From assembly GCA_015057445.1 (NCBI GenBank), contig SVEI01000001.1:140291-204290 (forward strand): DNA of 64,000 nucleotides, written 5' to 3'. The position numbers and the translations under genes are program-made. This document shows positions 1 to 9,500 of this stretch, piece after piece. Positions within the stretch are counted from its first letter, which is position 1; every line of letters starts with the position of its first letter. Under the pieces are notes generated by a model, which did no database searches, was not told where the DNA came from, and worked only from the letters and a program-made list of their open reading frames with translations. This stretch comes from Lachnospiraceae bacterium. GTDB lineage: Bacteria; Bacillota; Clostridia; Lachnospirales; Lachnospiraceae.

Positions 1-8
1 TATTATTT

Positions 9-2630
9 CTATCCTTTTAATCTTCCTTGAAGTTCCTGTAGATATAGCATAGCTTTCATAGGTGTCATATTATCTAAATCCATTGTTTTAAGTTCATTTG
101 CAATTTCCATTTCAACAGGCGACGAAAATAGTGAAAACTGTTCAAAATCATTGTTTTTCTTAGTCTTTAATTCCTTTGTCTCTATGGTTTTTGCTTTATT
201 TGCAATATCAGATTCTACAAGCTGAGCACATATCTCATCTGCTCTTTTTAATACCACCTCAGGAACTCCTGCAAGTCTTGCAACCTGAATACCATAACTT
301 CTATCCGCCCCACCCTTAATAATCTTACGGAGGAATACAATATTATCTCCATCTTCCTTTATAGCAATGCAGTAATTATTTACTGCAGAAAGCTTACCTT
401 CTAGTTCTGTAAGCTCATGATAATGTGTAGCAAAAAGAGTCTTTGCTCCTAAAACGTCCTTATTTGCAATATATTCCACAACTGCCCATGCTATACTAAG
501 GCCATCAAATGTGGATGTACCTCTACCTATCTCATCTAATATAAGCAAGCTATTTGCCGTTGCATTACGAAGTATATTAGCAACCTCAGTCATCTCTATC
601 ATAAATGTAGATTGTCCAGATGCTAGGTCGTCAGAAGCACCTACTCTGGTGAATATTCTATCGCAAATACCTATATTTGCATATTCTGCAGGAACAAAGG
701 AACCTATCTGAGCCATAAGTGTAATTAAAGCTGTCTGGCGCATATATGTAGATTTTCCTGCCATATTTGGACCTGTTATAATTGAGATTCTACTTTCTAA
801 ATTATTAAGATATGTATCATTTGACACAAAGGAATTGGCATCTAACATTTTTTCTACAACAGGATGTCTACCGTTCTTTATATCTATAATACCATCCTCA
901 TTAATAACAGGACGAACATAATTATTCTTCTCTGCCACTGTTGAAAGGGAGGCCAAAGCATCAAGCTCAGCAATATAATGAGCCATCTTCTGTACTCTAA
1001 CTAGAGCATCTCCAATAGTATCTCTAAGAGCAACATAAGTTTCATACTCTAAAGCATAAAGCTTGTCTTCAGCGCCAAGAATTGTATTTGAAAGCTCATC
1101 TAACTTATCAGTAGTATATCTTTCTGCATTTGCCAAAGTCTGCTTCCTAATAAAATAATCTGGAACCATACTTTTAAAGGAATTAGTAACCTCAAAATAG
1201 TAACCAAATACCTTATTAAACTTAATTCTAAGATTTTTAATTCCTGTTGCTTCCTTTTCTGCATTTTCAAGGTCTGCAAGCCAATTCTTGCACTCAGTCT
1301 TTGCAAGCTTTAACTTATCAATATCCTCAAGATATCCAGGTTTAAATATACCACCTTCTTTAATAGTTATTGGTGGTTCTTCTTCTATAGACGCATCTAA
1401 TAAATCAAACAAATCCGTTAGTTCATCAAAATCATCATATATCTTCCTAAATCTGTCTGCATCTATCTCTGTAAGTAAATTTTTTATTGCAGGCAAATAC
1501 CTAATTGAATTCTTAAAGCTTAGCATATCTCTTGGATTAGCTGTCTTTAAAGATATTCTGGTCATCAGACGTTCTAAATCATAGATTGAATTCAGATACT
1601 CTCTAAGTTCTTCTCTAGTAATCATTGAATTTCCCATAGCTTCTATAGAGTCAAGTCTATCTTCTATCATATTCTTGTCTAATAGGGGTTGTTCAATATA
1701 CTCACGTAGTTTTCTAGCTCCCATAGCTGTCTTAGTTTTATCTAAAACCCACAAAAGAGAACCTTTCTTCTGCTTATCTCGCAAAGTTTCTGTAAGTTCT
1801 AGATTTCTTCTTGTAGAAGAGTCAATAATCATATACGAGTCAACGGCATATTGCTCTATATGACTAATATGCTTCAAAGAATTCATCTGAGTATCATATA
1901 AATATTGAAGCATAGCTCCAGAAGCAACCACACTTTCAGGAAAGTCTCTTAATCCTAATACTTCAATACTAGATATATTAAAATGTCTCTTGAGAAGTAT
2001 CTCGCAACTATCATTATTAAAATAATGAGTAGGAGCTTCAGTTGTTGATATCTTAAGCTTATCAACAGTTAAGCTAATATCTATTCCGGAACTAACAAAT
2101 GTATCCTGATATATAATCTCAGAAGGTTGATATTTGTTAATCTCATCAATTACCTTATCAGCAGAATTAACATGACAGGTCTTGAATATACCTGTACTTA
2201 TATCTGCAACTGCAATTCCATATTTAAAATTATAATAGGAAATACTCATAAGATAATTGTTCTTCGTTTCATCTAGTATTTCCGAAGACATATTGGTTCC
2301 AGGCGTTACAATTCTAACAACCTCTCGTTTAACTAATCCTTTTGCTTGCTTAGGATCCTCAACCTGTTCACCAATAGCTACCTTATATCCCTTCTCAATA
2401 AGTCTATTAATATAAGTATCTGCAGCATGGAAAGGAACACCACACATTGGTGCTCTCTCCTCAAGACCGCACTCTTTACCAGTTAATGTGATTTCTAGTT
2501 CCTTTGAAGCAAGTAATGCATCTTCAAAAAACATCTCATAGAAATCACCTAATCTATAGAATAATATGCAATCCTTATACTGTTCTTTAGTTGCTACGTA
2601 CTGCTCCATCATAGGAGATAACTTTCCCAT
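9..2630 (-). CDS. mutS: DNA mismatch repair protein MutS
   Basis: This is an 873-residue MutS ATPase of normal length that recognises mismatches and starts methyl-independent repair with MutL. The mismatch-reading Phe-X-Glu motif is at F30/E32 (GDFYEMF). The Walker A motif GPNMAGKS is at about 620-627, followed by the DEIGRGTSTFDG Walker B/signature region and the THYHEL segment. Near the C terminus QFSLF (about 831-835) fits a beta-clamp binding motif. The ATG is preceded by GAGGTG four bases away. It is the last gene of a miaB-sulP-mutS run on the minus strand. No mutL is inside the window; it may lie beyond base 1. Confidence 0.98.
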   Translation of the reverse strand: MGKLSPMMEQYVATKEQYKDCILFYRLGDFYEMFFEDALLASKELEITLTGKECGLEERAPMCGVPFHAADTYINRLIEKGYKVAIGEQVEDPKQAKGLVKREVVRIVTPGTNMSSEILDETKNNYLMSISYYNFKYGIAVADISTGIFKTCHVNSADKVIDEINKYQPSEIIYQDTFVSSGIDISLTVDKLKISTTEAPTHYFNNDSCEILLKRHFNISSIEVLGLRDFPESVVASGAMLQYLYDTQMNSLKHISHIEQYAVDSYMIIDSSTRRNLELTETLRDKQKKGSLLWVLDKTKTAMGARKLREYIEQPLLDKNMIEDRLDSIEAMGNSMITREELREYLNSIYDLERLMTRISLKTANPRDMLSFKNSIRYLPAIKNLLTEIDADRFRKIYDDFDELTDLFDLLDASIEEEPPITIKEGGIFKPGYLEDIDKLKLAKTECKNWLADLENAEKEATGIKNLRIKFNKVFGYYFEVTNSFKSMVPDYFIRKQTLANAERYTTDKLDELSNTILGAEDKLYALEYETYVALRDTIGDALVRVQKMAHYIAELDALASLSTVAEKNNYVRPVINEDGIIDIKNGRHPVVEKMLDANSFVSNDTYLNNLESRISIITGPNMAGKSTYMRQTALITLMAQIGSFVPAEYANIGICDRIFTRVGASDDLASGQSTFMIEMTEVANILRNATANSLLILDEIGRGTSTFDGLSIAWAVVEYIANKDVLGAKTLFATHYHELTELEGKLSAVNNYCIAIKEDGDNIVFLRKIIKGGADRSYGIQVARLAGVPEVVLKRADEICAQLVESDIANKAKTIETKELKTKKNNDFEQFSLFSSPVEMEIANELKTMDLDNMTPMKAMLYLQELQGRLKG

Positions 2631-2659
2631 TTTTCACCTCAACGTATGTAAAATCTAAA

Positions 2660-4312
2660 TTAAACCAATTTTCCAGCTCTAACTAAAGCTGCATCAATAT
2701 TCTCACAGAAATTTTCTGCTCCTATCTTCTCAGCAAAACCAGCCTTCTCCATAACCTTCATAGGCTGTTCATTAACATGTGACAAAAGAACTGTTACATC
2801 CTTCTTCTTACACTTATCATATACCTTCTCTAAGGACTGTAATGCTGTAATATCCATAGCTGGTACACTTCTCATACGAAGAATAAGCACCCTAGTATCA
2901 TCCTTAACTGAAATATTAAGGAAATTATCAGCAACACCAAAGAACATAGGTCCATCAATTTCATATACAAGAGTGCCTTCTGGCACAGTCTTTAATGCAA
3001 TATGCATAGGATCATTTTCCTCGCTGTCATCCTCACCATCTCTATAAGTCCATCCTCTAATAGAAGAAACATCTGACATTCTCTTAATGAACAATAAAGC
3101 TGTAAGAATAAGTCCAAATTCTATAGCTACAACAAGGTCAAAAATTACAGTAAGTAAAAATGTAACAAGTAAAATTGCAACATCACTCTTAGGTGCATGC
3201 TTAATCAGGTGGAAAAATTCTTTCCATTCTCCCATATTATAAGCAACGACAATAAGTATTGCCGCAAGTGTTGTCATAGGAATAAGAGCTGCTAAAGGCA
3301 TAAATAACTTAAGTATAAGTAAAAGTGTTAATGCATGAACCATACCTGCAATAGGAGTACGACCACCATTTTTAACATTGGCAGCAGTTCTTGCAATTGC
3401 ACCTGTAGCTGGAATACCGCCAAAAATACCTGATGCAATATTACCGACACCCTGTCCTATAAGCTCCATATTTGATCTATGTCTGCTATTAATCATACCA
3501 TCCGATACAACACAAGATAAAAGTGATTCAATTCCAGCAAGTATAGCTATAGTAAATGCACTTGACATAAGCTTTCCTATCATATCCATATTTACATCTG
3601 GTATTGATGGTTTAGGTAGGGATGAAGATAATTCTCCATAAACACTACCAATTGTAGCTGTTTCAAGGGGAGTAAATTTAACCAATAGAGTTGCCACAAT
3701 AATTGCAACTAATGAACCTGGAACAACCTTAGATATCTTTGGCATTATAATAAGTATAATAAGAGAAATTACGCCAACTATAACTGTGTCTCTATCAACA
3801 GTTGTAATAACCTTGGCATATTCTTTACATTTTTCAATAAATTCTGCAGGTACAGAACCCATTTCAAGCCCTAGAAAGTCCTTAATCTGCCCCGCAAATA
3901 TTCCAATTGCAACACCGGCAGTAAAACCACATGTAATAGTATATGGAATATATTTAATCAAGCTACCAAACTTGAAAATACCCATAAGTATAAGCATGAT
4001 ACCAGCCATAATTGTGGCAATGGTAAGACCTGCCATACCAAATTCTGTAACAATACCATAAATTATTACTACAAATGCAGCAGTAGGTCCACCAATCTGA
4101 ACTCTACTACCACCTAAAAACGATATAAAAAATCCTGCAAATATGGCTGTGTAAAGTCCCTGTTCAGGGCTAACTCCTGATGCAATAGCTAGAGCAATAG
4201 AAAGCGGCAATGCAATTATCGCAACTATTATACCTGCAATAATATCCTTAAATAATTGATTCTTGTTATATGTTTTCATGACAGAAAACAGTTTTGGCTT
4301 TAGTTTATTCAT
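2660..4312 (-). CDS. SulP family anion transporter with STAS domain
   Basis: A 550-residue integral membrane protein with the SulP (SLC26) layout. About ten or more hydrophobic segments fill residues 20-410, and a cytoplasmic STAS domain occupies about 430-550. The N-terminal segment ASGVSPEQGLYTAIFAGF and the following GGSRVQIGGPTAAF are typical of the family. Members move sulfate, bicarbonate or dicarboxylates, and the substrate cannot be read from sequence. The gene starts 6 bp after the miaB stop with only a weak ribosome site (AAAGAATT), which suggests translational coupling to miaB. Confidence 0.93.
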   Translation of the reverse strand: MNKLKPKLFSVMKTYNKNQLFKDIIAGIIVAIIALPLSIALAIASGVSPEQGLYTAIFAGFFISFLGGSRVQIGGPTAAFVVIIYGIVTEFGMAGLTIATIMAGIMLILMGIFKFGSLIKYIPYTITCGFTAGVAIGIFAGQIKDFLGLEMGSVPAEFIEKCKEYAKVITTVDRDTVIVGVISLIILIIMPKISKVVPGSLVAIIVATLLVKFTPLETATIGSVYGELSSSLPKPSIPDVNMDMIGKLMSSAFTIAILAGIESLLSCVVSDGMINSRHRSNMELIGQGVGNIASGIFGGIPATGAIARTAANVKNGGRTPIAGMVHALTLLLILKLFMPLAALIPMTTLAAILIVVAYNMGEWKEFFHLIKHAPKSDVAILLVTFLLTVIFDLVVAIEFGLILTALLFIKRMSDVSSIRGWTYRDGEDDSEENDPMHIALKTVPEGTLVYEIDGPMFFGVADNFLNISVKDDTRVLILRMRSVPAMDITALQSLEKVYDKCKKKDVTVLLSHVNEQPMKVMEKAGFAEKIGAENFCENIDAALVRAGKLV

Positions 4313-4318
4313 AATTCT

Positions 4319-5767
4319 TTATAACTCTCTTTCTCCCAAATAATAAAATCCTTTACAAGATAAAAGCTTAACAGGAATTATACTTCCTATCAAACTACTA
4401 TCTCCCTTAAAATGTACAGTAATATTCTCCTCTGTACGTCCTGTGACAAGTTCTTTATCCTGATGATTAATCTCTTCAACAAGAACGTCTTTAATCACAT
4501 TTTCATATCTACCAACTCTTTTATAGGAAATCTCATTAACCGTAGCAAGAAGCCTATTAAATCTTTCTTTAACTTCACTTTCCGGAACTTGATTATCCAT
4601 AATGGAAGCTGGTGTTCCCGTTCGTTTTGAATATATGAATGTATACGCCTGATCATATTCTACCTTTTTTACTACATCCAATGTCTCTAAGAAATCTTCC
4701 TCCGACTCACCCGGAAAACCAACAATAATATCTGTAGTAATAGATACATCCGGCATAGCTTGTCTAATTTTTTCTACCAAATCAAGATATTGTTCTTTGG
4801 TATATCTTCTATTCATCTTACCAAGTATATCAGTAGATCCAGACTGAACAGGCAGATGAATATGTTTACACACTTTAGGTTCCCTAGCCATAACTTGAAT
4901 AAGTTCATCGGACAAATCCTTAGGATGACTAGTCATAAATCTGACTCTTTCAATACCATCTATCTGACACACCATAGTAAGAAGCTCCGGAAATGTTACT
5001 TTTTCATTTTCGGGTACTCTAACAATTTTTCCATCTTCATAATTATATATCTGACCATAGGAATTAACATTTTGTCCAAGAAGCATAACTTCTTTTACAC
5101 CTTTTGTGGATATGTCTCTAATCTCCGCAAGAATATCTTCTGCAGGTCTACTTTTTTCTCTTCCTCTAACATAAGGCACGATGCAATAACTACAAAAATT
5201 ATTACATCCGTACATAATGTTTACACCTGATTTGAAAGAATATTTTCTCTTCTGTGGTAGTTTCTCTACAGTATCATAGCTTTTATCCAATATTTCAAAG
5301 ATTCTCTCTCCTGTTGATAACCTATTGAATATAAGCTCTGCCAATTTATAAATATTGTGGGTACCAAACACTATATCAACAATCTTATACTTTGACTTTA
5401 TAGTTTCAACAACATGTGGTTCCTGCATCATACACCCACACAAAGCAATAATCATATTTGGCTTTTTCTTTTTTAAACTTTTAAGATGCCCTAGGTGACC
5501 GTACAGTTTTTTGTTAGCATTCTCTCTTACTGTACAGGTATTAAATATTACAAAATCAGCATTCTCGCCTTCCACTTCCTCAAAACCAATCATTTCAAGA
5601 ATACCTTTTAATTTATCAGAATCATGAGCATTCATCTGACAACCAAAGGTTACAACGGAATATGTCATAACATCTTTGTTCTTTTTTAACTCAAGAACTA
5701 ATTCCTTACATCTATCCATGTAATAATATTGTCTATCCGGCTCCATAACCGGTACACTATTATGCAT
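4319..5767 (-). CDS. miaB: tRNA-2-methylthio-N6-dimethylallyladenosine synthase MiaB
   Basis: A 482-residue radical SAM methylthiotransferase that adds the methylthio group to i6A37 of tRNAs reading U-starting codons. The N-terminal UPF0004 domain carries three cluster cysteines in TFGCQMN, FNTCTVRENA and CGCMMQE. The radical SAM motif CxxxCxxC is in YGCNNFCSYCIVPYVRGRE. A TRAM domain forms the last 65 or so residues. It is the first gene of the miaB-sulP-mutS group; in related clostridia miaB and mutS are also neighbours. The about 30-residue extension before the first domain is common in clostridial MiaB. Confidence 0.97.
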   Translation of the reverse strand: MHNSVPVMEPDRQYYYMDRCKELVLELKKNKDVMTYSVVTFGCQMNAHDSDKLKGILEMIGFEEVEGENADFVIFNTCTVRENANKKLYGHLGHLKSLKKKKPNMIIALCGCMMQEPHVVETIKSKYKIVDIVFGTHNIYKLAELIFNRLSTGERIFEILDKSYDTVEKLPQKRKYSFKSGVNIMYGCNNFCSYCIVPYVRGREKSRPAEDILAEIRDISTKGVKEVMLLGQNVNSYGQIYNYEDGKIVRVPENEKVTFPELLTMVCQIDGIERVRFMTSHPKDLSDELIQVMAREPKVCKHIHLPVQSGSTDILGKMNRRYTKEQYLDLVEKIRQAMPDVSITTDIIVGFPGESEEDFLETLDVVKKVEYDQAYTFIYSKRTGTPASIMDNQVPESEVKERFNRLLATVNEISYKRVGRYENVIKDVLVEEINHQDKELVTGRTEENITVHFKGDSSLIGSIIPVKLLSCKGFYYLGEREL

Positions 5768-5912
5768 AAAGTAAAACCCTTTCTAAATTAATCTTATAAA
5801 TCAATAACTAAATAATTATATGATACTTGATTGGAATTTTCAACATAAAGGGTTAACAATTTTAATAAGAAAATACATCAAATATGATACATATGTAATA
5901 AATACAAAAGGA

Positions 5913-5941
5913 GGGCTGGCTTATAAAAAACAAGCCAGCCC
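5913..5941 (-). terminator. Stem-loop terminator after the yneA-like gene
   Basis: A 10-bp perfect inverted repeat GGGCTGGCTT / AAGCCAGCCC with a 9-base loop lies 25 bp after the stop codon of the LysM gene. The T tract on the minus strand is short (TCCTTTTG), so termination may be partial. Confidence 0.6.
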
Positions 5942-5966
5942 AAGGTATGGAAAATTATGTTAAACC

Positions 5967-6287
5967 CTACGGTGCATAGTATGGCACCACAAGAGTTGCA
6001 CCACTAAAAATAATATCATCAGTTAATCCATTAAGTTCTCGTATCTCATCAACATAAACCTCTAAAGATGAATATTCTTCTGAAATATAGGTATCAGCTA
6101 TAGTCCAAAGTGTATCTCCATCACATATTTCAATACATATAAAATACTTTTGATTAGATGTAGAAGCACTTACTTTACCACTATCATTAAAATTACTCAA
6201 AAAACATACTCCAATTATTATCATCATACATAAACAAGCAACTGTTAATTTAAAATTATTATGAATAAAACCAAATATTCTTTCCAT
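5967..6287 (-). CDS. YneA-like LysM membrane protein, SOS-controlled
   Basis: A 106-residue protein with one membrane segment (about residues 12-32, TVACLCMMIIIGVCFL) and an extracellular LysM domain (about 50-104, CDGDTLWTIADTYI). This is the plan of YneA, the SOS-induced cell-division suppressor of Bacillus. The start at 6287 is chosen because AGAGGAG lies 9 bases upstream; an in-frame ATG at 6320 has no ribosome site and falls next to a LexA box. Three LexA-like boxes precede the gene. In many Firmicutes yneA sits beside lexA, but no lexA is present here. The function is inferred from architecture and promoter, not from high sequence identity. Confidence 0.75.
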   Translation of the reverse strand: MERIFGFIHNNFKLTVACLCMMIIIGVCFLSNFNDSGKVSASTSNQKYFICIEICDGDTLWTIADTYISEEYSSLEVYVDEIRELNGLTDDIIFSGATLVVPYYAP

Positions 6288-6322
6288 ATTGTATACTCCT
6301 CTCAAATCTCTATGGGACAAAC

Positions 6323-6336
6323 CGAACTTTTGTTCT
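6323..6336. promoter_or_regulatory. LexA box 1
   Basis: CGAACTTTTGTTCT matches the Firmicutes LexA operator CGAACNNNNGTTCG at all but the last base. It starts 36 bp upstream of the yneA-like ATG. Confidence 0.8.
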
Positions 6337-6353
6337 GTTAATAATATAACTCA

Positions 6354-6367
6354 CGAACAAACGTTTG
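6354..6367. promoter_or_regulatory. LexA box 2
   Basis: CGAACAAACGTTTG keeps both half-sites of the Gram-positive LexA consensus with one change in the right half (GTTTG for GTTCG). Its centre is 31 bp, about three helical turns, from box 1. Confidence 0.72.
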
Positions 6368-6379
6368 TCAATAGTTTTC

Positions 6380-6393
6380 AGAACAATTGTTCG
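6380..6393. promoter_or_regulatory. LexA box 3
   Basis: AGAACAATTGTTCG matches the consensus except at its first base. It lies 26 bp from box 2. The boxes probably control the minus-strand yneA-like gene; the plus-strand ttcA-like promoter is about 95 bp further away. Confidence 0.75.
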
Positions 6394-6487
6394 TTTTTTT
6401 GAAATTATATGTACACTTAATTTTCATATTAATAAAATACTACTCCATAAGTACAATAAACATCCCTTATTATTACTGAATCTATAC

Positions 6488-6517
6488 TTTACACTATTAT
6501 TTTCCCTATGATATACT
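6488..6517 (+). promoter_or_regulatory. Probable sigma-A promoter of the ttcA-like gene
   Basis: TTTACA (6488-6493) and TATACT (6512-6517) are separated by 18 bp and would start transcription near 6524, giving a leader of about 30 bases. Read by eye from consensus only. Confidence 0.5.
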
Positions 6518-6552
6518 ACAAAATGTATTTTATTTTCTATCTAGGAGGAATT

Positions 6553-7287
6553 ATGAAATTACAAAAATTATTAAGTCACACAAGACGTGCTATAGATACA
6601 TACCAAATGATTGATGATGGGGATAAAATTGCTATTGGTATTTCCGGTGGTAAAGATAGTTTGGCACTTCTCTACGGAATGGCTCACTTAAGAAGATTTT
6701 ATCCTAAGAAGTTTGACATAATTGCAATTACTATAGACCTTGGTTATCCAGGCTTTCACACTGAAGAAATTACAGAACTATGTAAAGAGCTTGATGTTCC
6801 ATACTATGTAGAAAAAACTGAAATATACGATATAATATTTAATTACAGAAAAGAAACTAACCCATGTTCGCTTTGCGCAAAAATGCGTAAAGGTGCACTT
6901 AACGATAAGATAAAAGAATTAGGATGTAATAAATTTGCATATGCACATCACAAAGACGACATAATTGAAACTTTTTTTATGTCTCTAATATTTGAAGGTA
7001 GAATTCATACCTTCTCACCTGTAACATATTTAGATAGAAGCAAACTAACTATGATTAGACCACTAATGTTTTGTAACGAAGGAGAAATTGCCGCTTTTGA
7101 ACGTGATATGAATCTACCGGTTGTAACAGCCAAATGTCCAGCGGATGGATTTACAAAGCGGGAATATGCCAAACAACATATTAAGAATCTTGAGAAAGAA
7201 AATCCTGGATGTAAAGAAAAGATATTTGCAGCCATATGTAATGCAAATCTTGACGGATGGCCAGAACCAATAAATAGACAACGATAA
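6553..7287 (+). CDS. TtcA-family tRNA thiolase (PP-loop ATPase)
   Basis: A 244-residue PP-loop ATPase of the TtcA/TtuA group, which uses ATP to activate a tRNA base for sulfur insertion (2-thiocytidine 32 in the TtcA case). The P-loop SGGKDS is at residues 31-36. A CxxC pair at C105/C108 (NPCSLCAKMR) and C195 (AKCPADG) are the expected ligands of the 4Fe-4S cluster. The ATG at 6553 is chosen over upstream codons because AGGAGG ends four bases before it. The gene stands alone on the plus strand, convergent with recU. Confidence 0.88.
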   Translation: MKLQKLLSHTRRAIDTYQMIDDGDKIAIGISGGKDSLALLYGMAHLRRFYPKKFDIIAITIDLGYPGFHTEEITELCKELDVPYYVEKTEIYDIIFNYRKETNPCSLCAKMRKGALNDKIKELGCNKFAYAHHKDDIIETFFMSLIFEGRIHTFSPVTYLDRSKLTMIRPLMFCNEGEIAAFERDMNLPVVTAKCPADGFTKREYAKQHIKNLEKENPGCKEKIFAAICNANLDGWPEPINRQR

Positions 7288-7290
7288 AAC

Positions 7291-7324
7291 AAGAAACCTG
7301 AGTGCACTAACACTCAGGTTTCTT
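7291..7324. terminator. Bidirectional terminator shared by ttcA-like gene and recU
   Basis: A perfect 14-bp inverted repeat AAGAAACCTGAGTG / CACTCAGGTTTCTT with a 6-base loop. It begins 3 bp after the ttcA-like stop and overlaps the last codons and stop of recU (stop at 7307-7309), so the recU 3' end is folded into the hairpin. Confidence 0.85.
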
Positions 7325-7855
7325 ATTTCTATTACTCAAATCAAGCTGTAACCCCTTAAGATAATGAACCAATGCTCCAGACTCACTTTTTATAAAATAG
7401 TCAGGATTTAGCTCATCATACGTAAAATATTTAGGATATCCTTCATTCACTCTATCTAGGTAATGTAGTAGTTCTGAAAACCTCATATAGTAGAACTGAT
7501 TTTTATGAGTAAACATCACTATCAAAAAACTAATTCCGTCCTGCTTCTCAAAATCTCTCATAAACTCAATCTGATGTTCATGAATATTTCTTAGTGAAAA
7601 CTTATCAACAGCACATTCTTTGGCATCAAAACATACAGGTACACCTTGAACAACTCCTATGTAATCAACTGTTGAATCCTTTTCAAAATAAGCAAGAGAT
7701 ATATTACCATTTTCTTTGTCTATTTTTACAGGGGTTATAGGTGTCGGGATCTTCTGAACAAGCCCAAGTCCTTTTTCTCTATATAGTTCATTAGTAATAT
7801 TAATCAACTCTTCAAGTGTTGAGCCTCTTAATCCTCTAGAATTCCAGGTTGCCAT
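7307..7855 (-). CDS. recU: Holliday junction resolvase RecU
   Basis: A 182-residue RecU-type endonuclease that resolves Holliday junctions, the Firmicutes counterpart of RuvC. The opening NSRGLRGSTLEELIN corresponds to the conserved NRGxxLExxIN region. The nuclease core VDYIGV ... FDAKE gives D64, D77 and K79. In Bacillus RecU the second acidic residue is Glu (FEAKET), so D77 is a conservative change. It is the last of six genes transcribed together from hflX. RuvA and RuvB, its functional partners, are at 32.6-34.3 kb. Confidence 0.88.
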   Translation of the reverse strand: MATWNSRGLRGSTLEELINITNELYREKGLGLVQKIPTPITPVKIDKENGNISLAYFEKDSTVDYIGVVQGVPVCFDAKECAVDKFSLRNIHEHQIEFMRDFEKQDGISFLIVMFTHKNQFYYMRFSELLHYLDRVNEGYPKYFTYDELNPDYFIKSESGALVHYLKGLQLDLSNRNKKPEC

Positions 7856-7873
7856 AAAATACCTCTCTTATAC

Positions 7874-8899
7874 TTATAAAGCATCTTTAAGATCTAATCC
7901 TTCTCCCTTACATATTTTAATAAAAATATCTGGTAATGGATCTGTAATTATAATATTTTTATCAAGCTGCACAATTCCAGCATGTAGCAAATGATTTGAT
8001 AGTTTGTACTTTTCTCTCATGTATGAATTATATGACTTATCTCCATACTTTATATCTCCAGCCATAGGATAACCAAGATATTTCAAATGAGCTCTAATTT
8101 GATGGGACTTTCCTGTAATAAGCTTAATCTTAAGTAAAGTACTACTGCCATTTGTTGCTATAGGAATAAACTCTGTCATTATTTCATAATATTTTTTTAA
8201 ATTTAAGTCATCTTGAGAACTCAACAGGTCATACTCTCCCTTAGATATAACCTTTGAAAGATTTTTATCATTATCTTTATTAATATATGCTTTACATATT
8301 GTTCTATTTTTAAACTGACCTTTGACTATAGTGAAATAATACTTATTTAGACTTCTATCCTTTAGAACACTTGAAAGATGTTGACTACCTTTTAAAGTAA
8401 TGCCTGCCAATATAATTCCTGAAGTATTCTTATCTAATCTATTACACACAGAAGGCTTAAAAGTATCACTATGAGCGTATCCTTCATGATTTGAAATATA
8501 ATCAACTATGGCTTCATTTATTGAATAGTCATCCTTATTAGCTTTTTGAGATAAAATGCCTGTATCTTTATGGACAGCCATAATGTCCTGATCTTCATAT
8601 AAAATCTTTAATTTCCTTGATAAATCAGCTACCCACTTAACACTTCCAGAAGATGAACCATTTGATGAACTACTAGCTGAGTTTCTAAAATTATTTATAG
8701 TGTCGTCCGATAAGTATAACTTAACACTATCTCCTGCCATAAGGATTTCATCACCTTTAGCCTTCTTATCATTTAAAACAATATTCTTTTTTCTTAACAT
8801 TTTATATACAAAAGAAGAAGGTGCTTGATTCAAATATTTCAAAAGAAATTTATTAAGTCTTTGACCAGAATCCACATTCTTTATATTAATCTCAACCAT
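7874..8899 (-). CDS. RluA-family 23S rRNA/tRNA pseudouridine synthase
   Basis: A 341-residue pseudouridine synthase. The first 60 or so residues form an S4 RNA-binding domain (SGQRLNKFLLKYLNQAPS). The catalytic motif CNRLDKNTSG holds the Asp that attacks the uridine, and LITGKSHQIRAHLKYLGYPMAGD is the conserved RluA C-terminal block. This length and S4 arrangement fit the RluC/RluD/YlyB group, but the target uridine cannot be assigned. It starts 2 bp after the upstream membrane-protein gene and is in the hflX operon. Confidence 0.93.
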   Translation of the reverse strand: MVEINIKNVDSGQRLNKFLLKYLNQAPSSFVYKMLRKKNIVLNDKKAKGDEILMAGDSVKLYLSDDTINNFRNSASSSSNGSSSGSVKWVADLSRKLKILYEDQDIMAVHKDTGILSQKANKDDYSINEAIVDYISNHEGYAHSDTFKPSVCNRLDKNTSGIILAGITLKGSQHLSSVLKDRSLNKYYFTIVKGQFKNRTICKAYINKDNDKNLSKVISKGEYDLLSSQDDLNLKKYYEIMTEFIPIATNGSSTLLKIKLITGKSHQIRAHLKYLGYPMAGDIKYGDKSYNSYMREKYKLSNHLLHAGIVQLDKNIIITDPLPDIFIKICKGEGLDLKDAL

Positions 8900-8901
8900 A
8901 A

Positions 8902-9477
8902 TTACACACCTGTAGAAAGAATTTCCTCTCTAATATGCCTATCAATAAGCTTATTATTATCATTTGGTTCACTAACAGTATTTATCTTCTTAATATATTC
9001 ATCAATACTATCAAATACAGATACATTATATTTGTATTTGCCACCATTTATAGATGTCGCAATCCATTTTTCATATTCTTTTTTCTTATCTTTAAAATCC
9101 TTACTTAATACCAATGCGTAGATCTTACCATTTTTAACCAACATAGAATGGTAAAACTTTACGCCTTCATATCTAGAAATTGTAATATCGAACAAAAGGC
9201 AACCATCCTTGCTCTTATAATTATTTGATATTTTTGCATGTTGATCGAAAGTAAGTGAATCAAACTTTGCCACGATTAAATATGCTATAATAAATTTTGC
9301 AAGTGGTAATGAAAGCAATATAGCTATTATAATGATTACTCTAGACGTATCACCATACATAATTAAAGTTCCAATTACAACTGCCGCAATCATAATGGCT
9401 AAGATGGCCACAACTAATAATTTTGATAATTTATAGGACTTTAAATATCCATATTCTCCTTTGTTAACCTTATTCAT
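8902..9477 (-). CDS. Conserved membrane protein of unknown function
   Basis: I do not recognise this 191-residue protein. Two hydrophobic segments at about residues 20-40 and 46-70 form a hairpin, followed by a cytoplasmic domain of about 120 residues rich in Lys and Asp (KDFKDKKKEYEKWIATSING). It begins with a GGAGAG ribosome site and lies between an SDR gene and the RluA gene, tightly spaced on both sides, so it is co-transcribed with RNA-modification genes. No catalytic motif is visible. Confidence 0.6.
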   Translation of the reverse strand: MNKVNKGEYGYLKSYKLSKLLVVAILAIMIAAVVIGTLIMYGDTSRVIIIIAILLSLPLAKFIIAYLIVAKFDSLTFDQHAKISNNYKSKDGCLLFDITISRYEGVKFYHSMLVKNGKIYALVLSKDFKDKKKEYEKWIATSINGGKYKYNVSVFDSIDEYIKKINTVSEPNDNNKLIDRHIREEILSTGV

Positions 9478-9500
9478 CTTATCTCTCCATATTCAAGTAT

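Noticed and set aside
4760..5230. Plus-strand open frame inside miaB
   Set aside because: Antisense shadow of the radical SAM domain; composition typical of AT-rich antisense frames.
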